Source: Burkholderia sp. Nafp2/4-1b
Lineage (GTDB): Bacteria; Pseudomonadota; Gammaproteobacteria; Burkholderiales; Burkholderiaceae
Direction: 5' to 3'
NCBI RefSeq assembly: GCF_003635165.1
Contig: NZ_ML058619.1
Location: forward strand, 248,001-312,000
Length of the DNA stretch: 64,000 bases
A model generated the notes under the pieces. The model had not been told where the DNA came from. It ran no database searches and saw only the letters and a list, made by a program, of their open reading frames with translations. Positions 45,507 through 54,143 of this stretch are shown piece after piece. The translations under genes were made by a program, and so were the position numbers. Numbering within the stretch: the first letter of the stretch is position 1; each line of letters opens with the position of its first letter.

Positions 45507-45972
45507 GTCTTAGGAATGGGCGCGGCGGGCCGGCGGCCGATGGACTGGCAGCAGGCAGTCAGCGCGCGGCCGCGGAACGGTCAGCCCATGTGCACGGGCC
45601 CGCCAGGGATCAGATCGGCTGCGGCGGCCGATCCGCGTGGCCATGAAAATGGCGTCGGACGGACATTGCGGCCCGAGCCGGCGAGCGCGCGACCCCGATC
45701 AGCGCGACGATCGCGCGATAGCTGTCCACTGCCACGTGGTGTCAGGGGCGTTGACGATGAAGGGGGCGACGCGCGCGGACGCCGTTCGTTGGAGCATGGC
45801 GCTCCGGCTGGCCGCCCGAGGTGTGAAAAGTAAATGCCGGCGCTGCCGGACACGAGCGGCGAACCGGTGACCACCGCCGGTGCGCTGGGTGGCATGGCCC
45901 GTCTCACGACGAACCCCTTGCTGTGGCCGACCGCCGAGATCGTCGAGGAGAACCCGACGCGAACGTCGAACG
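45507..45972. other. Gene-free, possibly decayed coding DNA
   Basis: No intact gene is visible in this stretch of about 470 bases. One plus-strand fragment (around 45740-45790) reads SGALTMKGATRADAVRW, weakly like the YceI family, but it has no start or stable frame. The area may hold remains of the former MocR target. Confidence 0.3.
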
Positions 45973-47385
45973 TCAGATCGACCCGAACAGTGCGCGCGGC
46001 CGGTCCTTCAGCGTGCCGGCCAGGATGCGCAGCCCGTTCACGAGTTCGTCGCGCGTCGCGGGACACGCCAAGTTGATGCGCACGCCGTGCTCGAGTTCCG
46101 CGCGATCCACTGCGAACGTCGACGACGGCATCACGATCACGCCGCGCGCTTTCGCGTTCGCGGCGAAGTCGTCGGCGCGCCACGGTGGCGGCAGCCGCAG
46201 CCACACGAACATGCACGCGGGATCGGCCTTCAACTGACCGGCCGGCAGGAGTTCCCGCGCAAGATCGACGCGCGCTCGAATCTCCGACAACTGCGCGTTC
46301 ATGATCCGCTCGGCGGTGCCGTTCTCGATCCATACCGTCGCGATCAGCATCGACGTCGGCGCGGGCATCCATGCGGTGGTGCGCACCGCTTCCGCGCACA
46401 GCGCGACGCTGTCGCGCGGGCAGCTCAGGTAGCCGAGGCGCAGCCCGGGCGCGAGGATCTTCGACGTCGCGCCGATATGGAACGTGAGCTCGGGACACAA
46501 GCCCGCGATCGCCGGCAGCCGGTCGCGCACGAGCGGCCCGTACACATCGTCCTCGATGATCGTCACGTGGTGGCGACGCGCGACGTCGACGAGCGCCATG
46601 CGGCGCGCGAGACTCATCGTCGTCACGGTCGGGTTCTGCAGGTTCGGCACGACGAAGATGGCCTTGACGGGCATGCGCTGACAGATCCGTTCGATCTCGT
46701 CGGGCAGCAGGCCGTCGTCGTCGGCCGGCGCGCTGACGATCTCGAACTGGAACACCGGCGCGAGCGCCTTCAGCCCGTAATACGTGAGCCGGTCGGCAAC
46801 GATCACGCCGTCGGTGCCGATCAGGCTGTTCAGCACCGCGTAAAGCCCGTGCTGCGCGCCGCTCGTCACGACCACCTGGTCGAGCGACGGCGTGAAGCCG
46901 GGCGCGGCGAGCCACTGCGCACCGGCCGCGCGCGCCCAGTCGGGACCCTGCGGCGGCTGGTATTCCTGCAGCGACGCGAAGCGCGGATCGGCCGGCAGCG
47001 TGCCGAACGTCTGCGCGAGACTCGCGAGAAACTCGCCGGTCGCAGGCCGGTTCACCGTCAGGTCGATCACGCCGTTGCCGGCCGCGAGTGACGCACGGGC
47101 GGGCTCGATGCTCGGCATCGCGCCGCCGGTGACGAGCGACCCGCGCCGCTTGCTGCCTATCACGAGGCCGCGCAGCTGCAGCTCCTTGTAGGCACGCGAC
47201 ACGGTCGACACGTTGATGCCGAGCTCCGTCGCGAGCTGGCGCTGCGGCGGCAGACGACTGCCCGGCGGGTACATGCCGTTGCGGATTTCCGCCTCGATCG
47301 AGCTCGATACCTCGACATAGGTCGGCCGCTTCGCCTGCGCTGGCGCACCGCTATCGCGCTCGCCGGAAAGTTTGTCTGCTGCCAT
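45973..47385 (-). CDS. MocR-type (GntR/aminotransferase) PLP-dependent regulator
   Basis: This 470-aa regulator has a GntR HTH (YVEVSSSIEAEIRNGMYPPG, LATELGINVSTVSRAYKELQ) and an aminotransferase-like domain with the PLP lysine in GATSKILAPGLRLGY. It is divergent from the FAD oxidoreductase at 47617, with five CACACAA/TTGTGTG sites between or near the starts, so it most likely controls that gene. I use the ATG at 47385 (MAADKLSG) because one repeat lies at 47400; an in-frame ATG at 47454 would make a longer N-terminus. Confidence 0.88.
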   Translation of the reverse strand: MAADKLSGERDSGAPAQAKRPTYVEVSSSIEAEIRNGMYPPGSRLPPQRQLATELGINVSTVSRAYKELQLRGLVIGSKRRGSLVTGGAMPSIEPARASLAAGNGVIDLTVNRPATGEFLASLAQTFGTLPADPRFASLQEYQPPQGPDWARAAGAQWLAAPGFTPSLDQVVVTSGAQHGLYAVLNSLIGTDGVIVADRLTYYGLKALAPVFQFEIVSAPADDDGLLPDEIERICQRMPVKAIFVVPNLQNPTVTTMSLARRMALVDVARRHHVTIIEDDVYGPLVRDRLPAIAGLCPELTFHIGATSKILAPGLRLGYLSCPRDSVALCAEAVRTTAWMPAPTSMLIATVWIENGTAERIMNAQLSEIRARVDLARELLPAGQLKADPACMFVWLRLPPPWRADDFAANAKARGVIVMPSSTFAVDRAELEHGVRINLACPATRDELVNGLRILAGTLKDRPRALFGSI

Positions 47386-47399
47386 GTATCGCCTGTGCC

Positions 47400-47589
47400 C
47401 ACACAAAAATCGTTTGTCTGCCGGTTTGGCCTGCCCGGCGATTGTATCCGACATCCCCTTCCGGTCAAACCTCTGCCGAAAAGTCTACCGAATCAGCCGA
47501 CTGGAAGCGGGTAAACGCTAGCGCCACACAATTGTTTTTTGATTGCACACAAAAAATTACTGTGTGATTCTTAATCCCATCTTTGTGTG
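47400..47589. promoter_or_regulatory. Five CACACAA-type repeats between MocR and FAD oxidoreductase genes
   Basis: CACACAA occurs at 47400-47406, 47525-47531 and 47546-47552. CTGTGTG (47560-47566) and TTGTGTG (47583-47589) are inverted copies. The central pair CACACAA...CTGTGTG is separated by seven bases in an A/T-rich patch. This arrangement of direct and inverted repeats is typical of MocR operators and probably serves both divergent genes. Confidence 0.65.
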
Positions 47590-47616
47590 AATCCGGTCTG
47601 CCGGAGGAGAACGGTC

Positions 47617-48846
47617 ATGGCGAACATCGCCATCGTGGGTGCAGGCTTCATCGGGCTCGGCGCAGCGGCATGGCTGCAGCGCGACGGGCATCGCATCACG
47701 CTGTTCGATCCGGCCGGCGTCGGCCGCGGTGCGTCGTTCGGCAACGCCGCGACGTTCGCGCCGTATGGCTGCGTACCGGTCAACGGCCCGTCCGTGTTCC
47801 GCGACATGCCGCACTTCCTGTTCGCCGCCGACAGCCCGCTTCGCATCCGCTGGCCGTACCTGCTGCGCGGCGCGCCGTGGCTCGCGCGGTTCCTTGCCGC
47901 GTCGACACCGGCGCGGCACGTACGCAGCGCGGGCGCGCTCGCCGCGCTGCTGTCACGCGCCGCCGACGGCTATGCGCCGCTGCTCGCGACCGCACGACTC
48001 GCGGCATTCGTACGGCCGCGCGAATGCCTGTACCTGTACGCACGGCAGGCGTCATTCGACGCCGCGCAGCCGTCGCTAGCGCTGCGGCGCCGGCTCGGCG
48101 TGCCGTTCGACACGCTCGACGCCGACGCAATCCGCCGGCTCGAACCCGCTCTCGCGCCGATCTTTACGCGCGGCGTGCTGTTCCACGGAAGCTGGCATTT
48201 CTCCGACCCGTGCGGTTTTCTCGGCGAACTGTTCGCGCATCTGGCATCCGGCGGCGCGACGCTCGAGCGCACGCAGGTCGAACGGATCGAGCCCGCCGGC
48301 GACGGCGTGAACCTGCATGCGGGTGGCGCGGTGCGCACCTTCGATCAGGTGGTGATCGCCGCCGGCGCTCGCTCGCGCGCATTCGCCGCCGCGTGCGGCG
48401 ACACCGTGCCGCTCGATACCGAACGCGGCTACCACGTGCAATTCGCCGCGCTCGAGGAGAGCGTCACGCGGCCGGTCGGCTGGGCCGAACGCGGTTTCTA
48501 CATGACGCCGCTCGACGAAGGATTGCGCGCGGCCGGCACCGTCGAGCTCGGCGGCTTCGATGCGGGCATGAACCGCTCGCTGATCGCACTGCTCACGCGT
48601 TCCGCACGCGAGGCGCTGCCGTCGCTCGGCACGCCGACGCGCAGCTGGCTCGGCTTTCGGCCCACGCTGCCGGACGGCGTTCCCGTGATCGGCCGCGCAC
48701 GGCACAGCGAGCGCGTGATTCACGCTTTCGGTCACCAGCATCTGGGCGTCACGCTCGCCGGCATCACCGGGCGGCTCGTCGCCGATCTCGTCGCGCAGCG
48801 CTCGCCGCCGCTCGACCTCGCACCCTACCGGGCCGCGCGCTTCTGA
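47617..48846 (+). CDS. FAD-dependent D-amino-acid dehydrogenase/oxidase-like (DadA/DAO family)
   Basis: This 409-aa protein begins MANIAIVGAGFIGLGAAAWL, a DAO-type FAD-binding fold, with RGASFGNAATFAPYG as in DadA and a C-terminal WLGFRPTLPDGVPVIGRA plus GHQHLGVTLAGITGRL. Members oxidise D-amino acids, glycine or related amines. GGAGGAG directly precedes the ATG at 47617. It is divergent from a MocR regulator and 36 bases upstream of a LivJ-type binding protein, suggesting import and oxidation of one amino-acid-like compound. The exact substrate is unknown. Confidence 0.88.
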   Translation: MANIAIVGAGFIGLGAAAWLQRDGHRITLFDPAGVGRGASFGNAATFAPYGCVPVNGPSVFRDMPHFLFAADSPLRIRWPYLLRGAPWLARFLAASTPARHVRSAGALAALLSRAADGYAPLLATARLAAFVRPRECLYLYARQASFDAAQPSLALRRRLGVPFDTLDADAIRRLEPALAPIFTRGVLFHGSWHFSDPCGFLGELFAHLASGGATLERTQVERIEPAGDGVNLHAGGAVRTFDQVVIAAGARSRAFAAACGDTVPLDTERGYHVQFAALEESVTRPVGWAERGFYMTPLDEGLRAAGTVELGGFDAGMNRSLIALLTRSAREALPSLGTPTRSWLGFRPTLPDGVPVIGRARHSERVIHAFGHQHLGVTLAGITGRLVADLVAQRSPPLDLAPYRAARF

Positions 48847-48882
48847 CGTGCGCGGCATCGTTCATCCCTGCAAGGAGGCATC

Positions 48883-50034
48883 ATGAATCGTCGTAACTGG
48901 CTGGCATGGCTGGCCGTCTGCTCGATCGGCACGGCCGCGGCGTCCGCGCAGGCGGCCGACCCGGAAACCATCAAGATCGGCTTCGCCGGCCCGCTGACGG
49001 GGCCGGTCGCGCGCGTCGGCAAGGACCTGCAATACGGCGCGCAGCTCGCGCTCGACGAGGAGAACGCCAAGCATCCGACCATCGGCGGCAAGCCCGTGCG
49101 CTTCGTGCTCGACGTGCAGGACGACCAGGCCGATCCGCGTATCGCGATCCAGGTCGCGCAGAAGCTCGTCGACGACGGCGTGGTCGGCGTGATCGGTCAC
49201 TACAATTCGGGCTGCAGCATTCCCGCGTCGGCGGTCTACAAGCAGGCGAACGTCGCGATGATCACGCCCGGCTCGACCAATCCGCAACTGACGATGCAGG
49301 GCTTCAAGAACGTGTTCCGCACGATGGGACACGACGGCGTCGGCGGCGTGGTCGCCGGACGCTTCGCGGTCGAGCAGCTGAAGGCGAAGCGGATCGGCAT
49401 CATCGACGACCGCACCGCATTCGGCCAGGGCCTCGCGGACGCATTCGAGAAAGGCGTGAAGGACGCGCACGGCAGCATCGTCGGCCGCGAATACACGAAC
49501 GACAAGGCGGTCGATTTCCGCGGCATCCTGACGACGATGAAGAGCAACAACGTCGACCTGCTGTTCTTCGGCGGCCTCGACGAACAGGGCGCGATGCTCG
49601 TCAAGCAGATGCGCTCGCTCGGCATCCGCGCGCAACTGTTCGGCGCGGGCGCGCTGAAAAGCAATGCGTTCCTGAAGATCGCCGGCAACGCGGGCGAAGG
49701 CACGCAGGATCTCGAGCCGGGGCCGGCCCTCGACAAGCTGCCGTCCGCCGTCGCGTTCGCGCAGCGCTACAAGGCCCGCTTCAACCAGGACGTCGAGCTG
49801 TATGCGCCGTTCGCGTACGACGCGGCGCTCGCGATGATCGGGGCGATCCGCAAGGCCGATTCGGTCGATCGCGGCAAGGTCGTCGCGAGCCTGCCGGGCG
49901 TGTCGGTCACGGGCGTGACCGGGAAGATCTCGTTCGACGAGCGCGGCGACCTGATCAAGCCGCCCTACACGCTGTTCCGCGTCGAACAGGGACAGTGGCA
50001 CAGCATTCGCACGGTCGGCGGCGCGTCGAACTGA
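48883..50034 (+). CDS. Branched-chain-amino-acid-type ABC substrate-binding protein (LivJ-like)
   Basis: This 383-aa periplasmic protein has a signal peptide (WLAVCSIGTAAASAQA, mature from ADPETIKIGF) and the type 1 fold with GFAGPLTGPVARVGKDLQYGA and PGSTNPQLTMQGFKNVFR. It is similar in layout to the protein at 37677-38822 but differs at many positions. It is 36 bases after the FAD oxidoreductase, so it probably binds that enzyme's substrate. No membrane or ATPase subunits are encoded nearby. AAGGAGG precedes the ATG at 48883. Confidence 0.92.
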   Translation: MNRRNWLAWLAVCSIGTAAASAQAADPETIKIGFAGPLTGPVARVGKDLQYGAQLALDEENAKHPTIGGKPVRFVLDVQDDQADPRIAIQVAQKLVDDGVVGVIGHYNSGCSIPASAVYKQANVAMITPGSTNPQLTMQGFKNVFRTMGHDGVGGVVAGRFAVEQLKAKRIGIIDDRTAFGQGLADAFEKGVKDAHGSIVGREYTNDKAVDFRGILTTMKSNNVDLLFFGGLDEQGAMLVKQMRSLGIRAQLFGAGALKSNAFLKIAGNAGEGTQDLEPGPALDKLPSAVAFAQRYKARFNQDVELYAPFAYDAALAMIGAIRKADSVDRGKVVASLPGVSVTGVTGKISFDERGDLIKPPYTLFRVEQGQWHSIRTVGGASN

Positions 50035-50064
50035 TCGACGCCGGGGGGCAGGCGGCCGGCGGCG

Positions 50065-50976
50065 TTATCGCGCCGTCTGCTGCCGCTGCACCTCCTGCGC
50101 TTTCATCTGCAAATACGCGCCCCGCTCCACTTCGTGCAACTGCCGCGAATACTGCTCGGTCGCATCGAACCAGCGCGCGAGGCGCTGGTCGATGGGCTTG
50201 TCGAGCGTCGCGAGATACGTGTCGATCGCAAGGTAGTAGCGCATCGTGTTGCGCTCCAGCAATCCGCGCACGCCACCGACGTATTGCGGCTGCGCGGTCG
50301 ATGCACCGCTCTCCACCGTGAACCCGACCTTGTCGCTGCCGGCCGTCGCGAGGTAGGTCTTCATCGCCATCCGGCCGACCGTGCCGAAGCCATACGAATA
50401 CGTGAGGTGCAGGAACGTGCGCGACGCGCCGACCGGCACGGCCTCCAGCGCGATCCGGTAGTCCTTCGTGCCCATCGGGCCGCTATCGGCGGTCAGATCG
50501 ACCTGGAAGTAGTCGGGCGTCGCGGCGGCCACGCGATAGCGGAACTGCACGCGATAGGTATCCGTCAGCTTCTGTTCGATCTTGCGGCCGAGATTCACGT
50601 CGAGCACCGGGCCGTCGCTGCCGGTCGACGCATGACAGTATTTCGTGTTCAGGTGCAGGATCAGCACCGCGCACCAGTTCGCGGGGCCTTGCGCCGGATC
50701 GTTGAGCTTGCCGTTCACGACGGCAAACGGATAGTCGACGACCGCGTAGATATCGCCCTTCAGCGACGACGAGGCCTCGGCCGATTCGAGGTACAGCGGG
50801 CGGTGGAACGGGTTGTTCTTCAGCTGCTCGCCGAGGCTGTGATAGCGGTCGAGCAGCGCCGCGGCGCCGTCCGCGCCGAACGCCAGTGCGCTCCAGCCCA
50901 CGCAACACGCCGCAATGAGCGTGCGCCATGCGCGGCGGGCACGTTGCCGTGCTCGCGGGGGTGCGGATGTCTCCAT
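50065..50976 (-). CDS. Exported protein of unknown function
   Basis: This 303-aa product starts at ATG 50976 (GGAG upstream). An arginine-rich N-terminus leads into a signal segment (TLIAACCVGWSALAFGADG). The mature part contains NPFHRPLYLESAEASSSLKG, a two-cysteine region (WCAVLILHLNTKYC) and beta-rich sequence (DYRIALEAVPVGASRTFLHL), and ends in a helical, Gln-rich tail. I do not recognise a named family; it looks like a conserved periplasmic or outer-membrane-associated protein. It is convergent with the LivJ-type gene, with about 30 bases between stops. Confidence 0.75.
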   Translation of the reverse strand: METSAPPRARQRARRAWRTLIAACCVGWSALAFGADGAAALLDRYHSLGEQLKNNPFHRPLYLESAEASSSLKGDIYAVVDYPFAVVNGKLNDPAQGPANWCAVLILHLNTKYCHASTGSDGPVLDVNLGRKIEQKLTDTYRVQFRYRVAAATPDYFQVDLTADSGPMGTKDYRIALEAVPVGASRTFLHLTYSYGFGTVGRMAMKTYLATAGSDKVGFTVESGASTAQPQYVGGVRGLLERNTMRYYLAIDTYLATLDKPIDQRLARWFDATEQYSRQLHEVERGAYLQMKAQEVQRQQTAR

Positions 50977-51118
50977 TCGTATTCTCCAACGGGGTGCGCG
51001 GCAGTGGCGGGCCCGTGCCGTTACCGGATAAACCGTCTGACCGCCATCAGTACGCGTCGTTCCGTTCGATTCGTACGCAACCGTTCGTGCGTCCCTTCGA
51101 ACGACCCTTTGTGCGTCC

Positions 51119-52855
51119 CTATTTATCCGCCGCAAACGCACTCGACATCTGCCGCGCCCGCTTCACATCGTCCCCGTGCAGATAGATCGACGTCGTCGAG
51201 ATCGACGCGTGCCGCAGGTTGTCGCGCACCGTCGTCAGCTCCGCGCCGCGTGCTAACGCATGCGTCGCATGCGTGTGACGCATCCAGTGCGGGCTCGCCT
51301 GCCGCAGCTTCTGCGCGAGCGCGGGGTTGTCGTCGTCCACGAGCGCGGCCGTCTGCGCGAAGAAGCGCTGCATCACCTTCCACAGCCGCACGCTCGTGAT
51401 CCCGGCCGCGCCGTCTTCCGCGAGACTCGGAATCAGCGGCGTGTCCGGCCGCCAGCGCACCGGCGTCACCGGCAGCCGCCGCGCGACCAGATACCGGTCG
51501 AGCGCCGTGCGCGCGAGCGGCGGCAGCGCGACGCGTGCGGCCTTGCTGCCTTTGCCGATCACCTTCAGCCATGTGTCGCCGTGCGCATCCGTGTCGATGT
51601 CGCCGAGGGTCGCGCCGACCAGCTCGCTCGCGCGCAATCCGGTCGCGTAGCCGAAATCGAGAATGAAGCGCAACCGTTGCGCGGCGGCCGGCGTCCAGCC
51701 GGATTGCGGCGCACGGGGCGCCTTCTCCTTGCGAAACTCGAGCCCGTCCGCGATCGTGCGCACGAGCAGCCATTCGCCTTCGGTGAATGCATGCGACGTG
51801 TCGAGCGCATTCGCGCCGCGCGTGTCGCGCACCTTGACGCCCGCGAACGGATTCGCGAGCAGATAGCGCTGCTCGATCAGCCAGCGGAACAGCGCGCCGA
51901 GCACCGACAACGTATACGCGGCCGAGCGCGCGGATAGTCCGCCCGAAAACGGCCGCCAGTCCGGCGCGCCGCGCGGCCGTACGGGGCCGACCCAGCGTTC
52001 GTGCGGCGACGGGTTGCGCAGGAACGCGCGATACGCGACCGCATCCTCGGTCGTCAGCGACGACAGCGCGCGCCCGCGTTCGACGATCGCCCACAGGATC
52101 AGCCGCTCGGCTTCCTTCCGGTACGCGCGGCGCGTCGCGGCCGATTCGTGCAGCGACAGCCATGCATGCACGGCCGCGTAATCGTTGTCCGCATCGAGCG
52201 TGCTGGTCGCGCGCGGCGCGCGGAACGTGCCGGCCGAGCCGTCGACCTCGTGCGGCAGCTTCAACTGCTCCCACGGCACGATGCCGCTGCGCGGCGTCGC
52301 GGCGATCAGCGCACGCGCGCGCTCGGTGAGGTCCGGATGCGCGGAGAAGAATGCCTCGACATGCCGCGCGCTCGCGATGCCGAGCCCCGCGATCGCGCGC
52401 CACCACTGACGCCGGCGCGGAATCCGCACGGTCAGTTCGGCGAGCGTCGCGATCCCGTGCGCACGTAGCGCGACGACCGCTCGCGCCGGCAGCCACAGGC
52501 CGACGTCGTCGCCGATCTGCGGCACCGGCGGGCGTGCGTGGCGCAGCACGCCGATCGCATCGGTCGCCGCTTTCGCGATCCGCAGGCGTTCACTGTCGGG
52601 ATGACCGAGCTGCTCCGCGAGATCGGGGCGCCCGCCCTGCCGCGCGACGCGCACGAGGCGGCGGCGAATCGCGCCGAGCACGCCGCGCGCCGAGCGCCCG
52701 TCGCCGAGGCGATCGGGCAGGTAGCGTTCGACGGCCTGGCGCACGGTCATGCCTGCGTACCACGCACGCAGCGCGGCGAGTTCATCTGCATCGGGAAAGC
52801 CCGCGAGCGCGGGCGCGGAATCGGAGGAAGGCGGTAAGGCGAGGCGCGGAGTCAT
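51119..52855 (-). CDS. Tyrosine recombinase/phage-integrase family protein with long N-terminal region (DUF3701-like)
   Basis: This is a 578-aa tyrosine recombinase. The C-terminal catalytic domain has the first arginine in GYATGLRASELVGATLGDI, HWMRHTHATH (the HxxR motif) and the tyrosine in STTSIYLHGD. An N-terminal half of about 250 residues (a DUF3701-like region with WLPARAVVALRAHGIATLAEL) precedes a SAM-like core-binding segment. The long form occurs in Burkholderia and may act in chromosome or element recombination. No transposon ends, att repeats or phage genes are adjacent. The ATG at 52855 (MTPRLALPP) is chosen. Confidence 0.9.
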   Translation of the reverse strand: MTPRLALPPSSDSAPALAGFPDADELAALRAWYAGMTVRQAVERYLPDRLGDGRSARGVLGAIRRRLVRVARQGGRPDLAEQLGHPDSERLRIAKAATDAIGVLRHARPPVPQIGDDVGLWLPARAVVALRAHGIATLAELTVRIPRRRQWWRAIAGLGIASARHVEAFFSAHPDLTERARALIAATPRSGIVPWEQLKLPHEVDGSAGTFRAPRATSTLDADNDYAAVHAWLSLHESAATRRAYRKEAERLILWAIVERGRALSSLTTEDAVAYRAFLRNPSPHERWVGPVRPRGAPDWRPFSGGLSARSAAYTLSVLGALFRWLIEQRYLLANPFAGVKVRDTRGANALDTSHAFTEGEWLLVRTIADGLEFRKEKAPRAPQSGWTPAAAQRLRFILDFGYATGLRASELVGATLGDIDTDAHGDTWLKVIGKGSKAARVALPPLARTALDRYLVARRLPVTPVRWRPDTPLIPSLAEDGAAGITSVRLWKVMQRFFAQTAALVDDDNPALAQKLRQASPHWMRHTHATHALARGAELTTVRDNLRHASISTTSIYLHGDDVKRARQMSSAFAADK

Positions 52856-52934
52856 GGGCGCCAGTTTGACAGAACTGCGGACGCTCGAAAACGCCTCGCG
52901 CGATGCCGGGCGCACCGGCATCGCGCGGCAGCGA

Positions 52935-53054
52935 TCAGCCGGCGACGGGCGTGCGCCGCGCCTCGGACAGGTAGATGAGAATCAGCGACACGCGCCCGAT
53001 CCCGTACAGGAACATGAAGCAGGTCGTGCGCACGCGCAGCAGGTCGAGCAGCAT
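52935..53054 (-). CDS. Possible very small membrane protein (39 aa)
   Basis: The frame begins MLLDLLRVRTTCFMFLYGIG and has one hydrophobic span (CFMFLYGIGRVSLILIYL) followed by a polar tail. The sequence is more protein-like than surrounding frames, but there is no clear ribosome-binding site. It lies on the minus strand, between a small membrane protein and the recombinase. Confidence 0.35.
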   Translation of the reverse strand: MLLDLLRVRTTCFMFLYGIGRVSLILIYLSEARRTPVAG

Positions 53055-53199
53055 GCGCGACTCATGTACGCGATGTACGCAATGTGCGCGGTGCCGAACG
53101 ACGCGGCGACGCGGCCGGAGACGGCGCGCTCGCGCACTACACCGCGAATGCGCCGGGCACGGCGAGCCGAGGAAAACGGAGCAACCGGATCGCCGCGCG

Positions 53200-53391
53200 T
53201 CACCCCTCGCCCTTCGGCCCCGGGTTGAGCATCACGACGAACCCGGCCACGCCGAGAATCAATGCGAGCGCGCCGCCGCGCAGCGCGATCGTTTCGTCGA
53301 ACAGCAGCCCGGTGACGACGGCCATCATCCCCGCAAGCGACACGAACACGGCGATCGCCGCGACGACGATTCGGTACTGGCGACGTATCAT
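53200..53391 (-). CDS. Small two-span membrane protein
   Basis: This 63-aa product (MIRRQYRIVVAAIAVFVSLA...) has two hydrophobic segments (about residues 8-29 and 38-56) with a short Asp/Glu turn between them. It starts 13 bases after the universal stress protein stop, with GGCGAG before the ATG, so it is probably co-transcribed with usp. Function unknown. Confidence 0.6.
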   Translation of the reverse strand: MIRRQYRIVVAAIAVFVSLAGMMAVVTGLLFDETIALRGGALALILGVAGFVVMLNPGPKGEG

Positions 53392-53404
53392 CTCGCCCGC
53401 CGCG

Positions 53405-53881
53405 TCAGGCTGCCGCGGCGGCGGGCACGTTGGCGTCGTCGCCGCGAATCAGCAGCACCGGGCACGTCGCGCCGCGCACGAAGCGTTCGGCGACGCTGCC
53501 GAGCAGCACGCGCTGGATCCCGCGCCGCCCGTGCGTGCCGACCACCGCGAGATCGATTCCGCGCTCCTTCACGTAACGCTGCAGCCGTTCCGCGATGTCC
53601 TCGCCGATGCTCTCCGTCTCGACGAGTTCGGCCTCGCCTTTCGCGCCGGCCAGCGCGATCACCTGTTCGGCTGCGCGCAGCACCTTGCGGCCGTCATCGC
53701 GGATTTCCTCGATGAGCGCGTGCGGGTCGAAGCGGCCCGCGTACGTGAACAGCACCGACTTGTCGACCACATACACGACGCTGACGTGCGTGTCGCCCGC
53801 CAGCGCCACCTTCACGGCCTCGGCAAGCGCCTGTTGCGACGAAGCGCTGCCGTCGACGGCCACCATGATCTTCTTGTACAT
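53405..53881 (-). CDS. Universal stress protein (UspA family)
   Basis: This 158-aa Usp begins MYKKIMVAVDGSASSQQALA and has the nucleotide-binding motif GTHGRRGIQRVLLGSVAERFV (the G-2x-G-9x-G(S/T) type), so it probably binds ATP. Usp proteins protect during stress and oxygen limitation. An Anr/FNR-type box (TTGAC-GGCG-ATCAA) lies 79-92 bases upstream, with a -10-like GATGAT at fitting distance, so low-oxygen activation is predicted. A small membrane protein gene follows 13 bases downstream. Confidence 0.92.
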   Translation of the reverse strand: MYKKIMVAVDGSASSQQALAEAVKVALAGDTHVSVVYVVDKSVLFTYAGRFDPHALIEEIRDDGRKVLRAAEQVIALAGAKGEAELVETESIGEDIAERLQRYVKERGIDLAVVGTHGRRGIQRVLLGSVAERFVRGATCPVLLIRGDDANVPAAAAA

Positions 53882-53959
53882 GCGAACCTCGCTGGGGTGA
53901 GTTGCCGCGCGGTAGCGCGCGGCCATGTCCCCATCATCGGCCGACGGCGGGTTCGGAGC

Positions 53960-53973
53960 TTGACGGCGATCAA
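53960..53973 (-). promoter_or_regulatory. Anr/FNR box upstream of usp
   Basis: TTGAC-GGCG-ATCAA matches nine of ten fixed positions of TTGAT-N4-ATCAA. It lies 79-92 bases upstream of the usp ATG. A -10-like GATGAT (53933-53938 on the minus strand) sits about 31 bases from its centre, matching class II activation near -41.5. Confidence 0.7.
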
Positions 53974-54143
53974 GCGTTGCCGGAAACCGGGCGTGCGGCA
54001 AAGCGCCGCGCGAGGCAATCGCGGTATCGCACCTGCCGCGTCGCGCCGTTACGAGCGGCCGGGCCGCCGAAGGCGCTATCATCAGAGATGCGACTTTCGT
54101 CCGGCCCTTTTTTGCCGGCTCACTTTCAACTCGCTCAACCGAC

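Noticed and set aside
45636..45870. Possible YceI-family gene
   Set aside because: Only a short stretch (SGALTMKGATR) resembles YceI; surrounding frames break and no start or full domain could be reconstructed.
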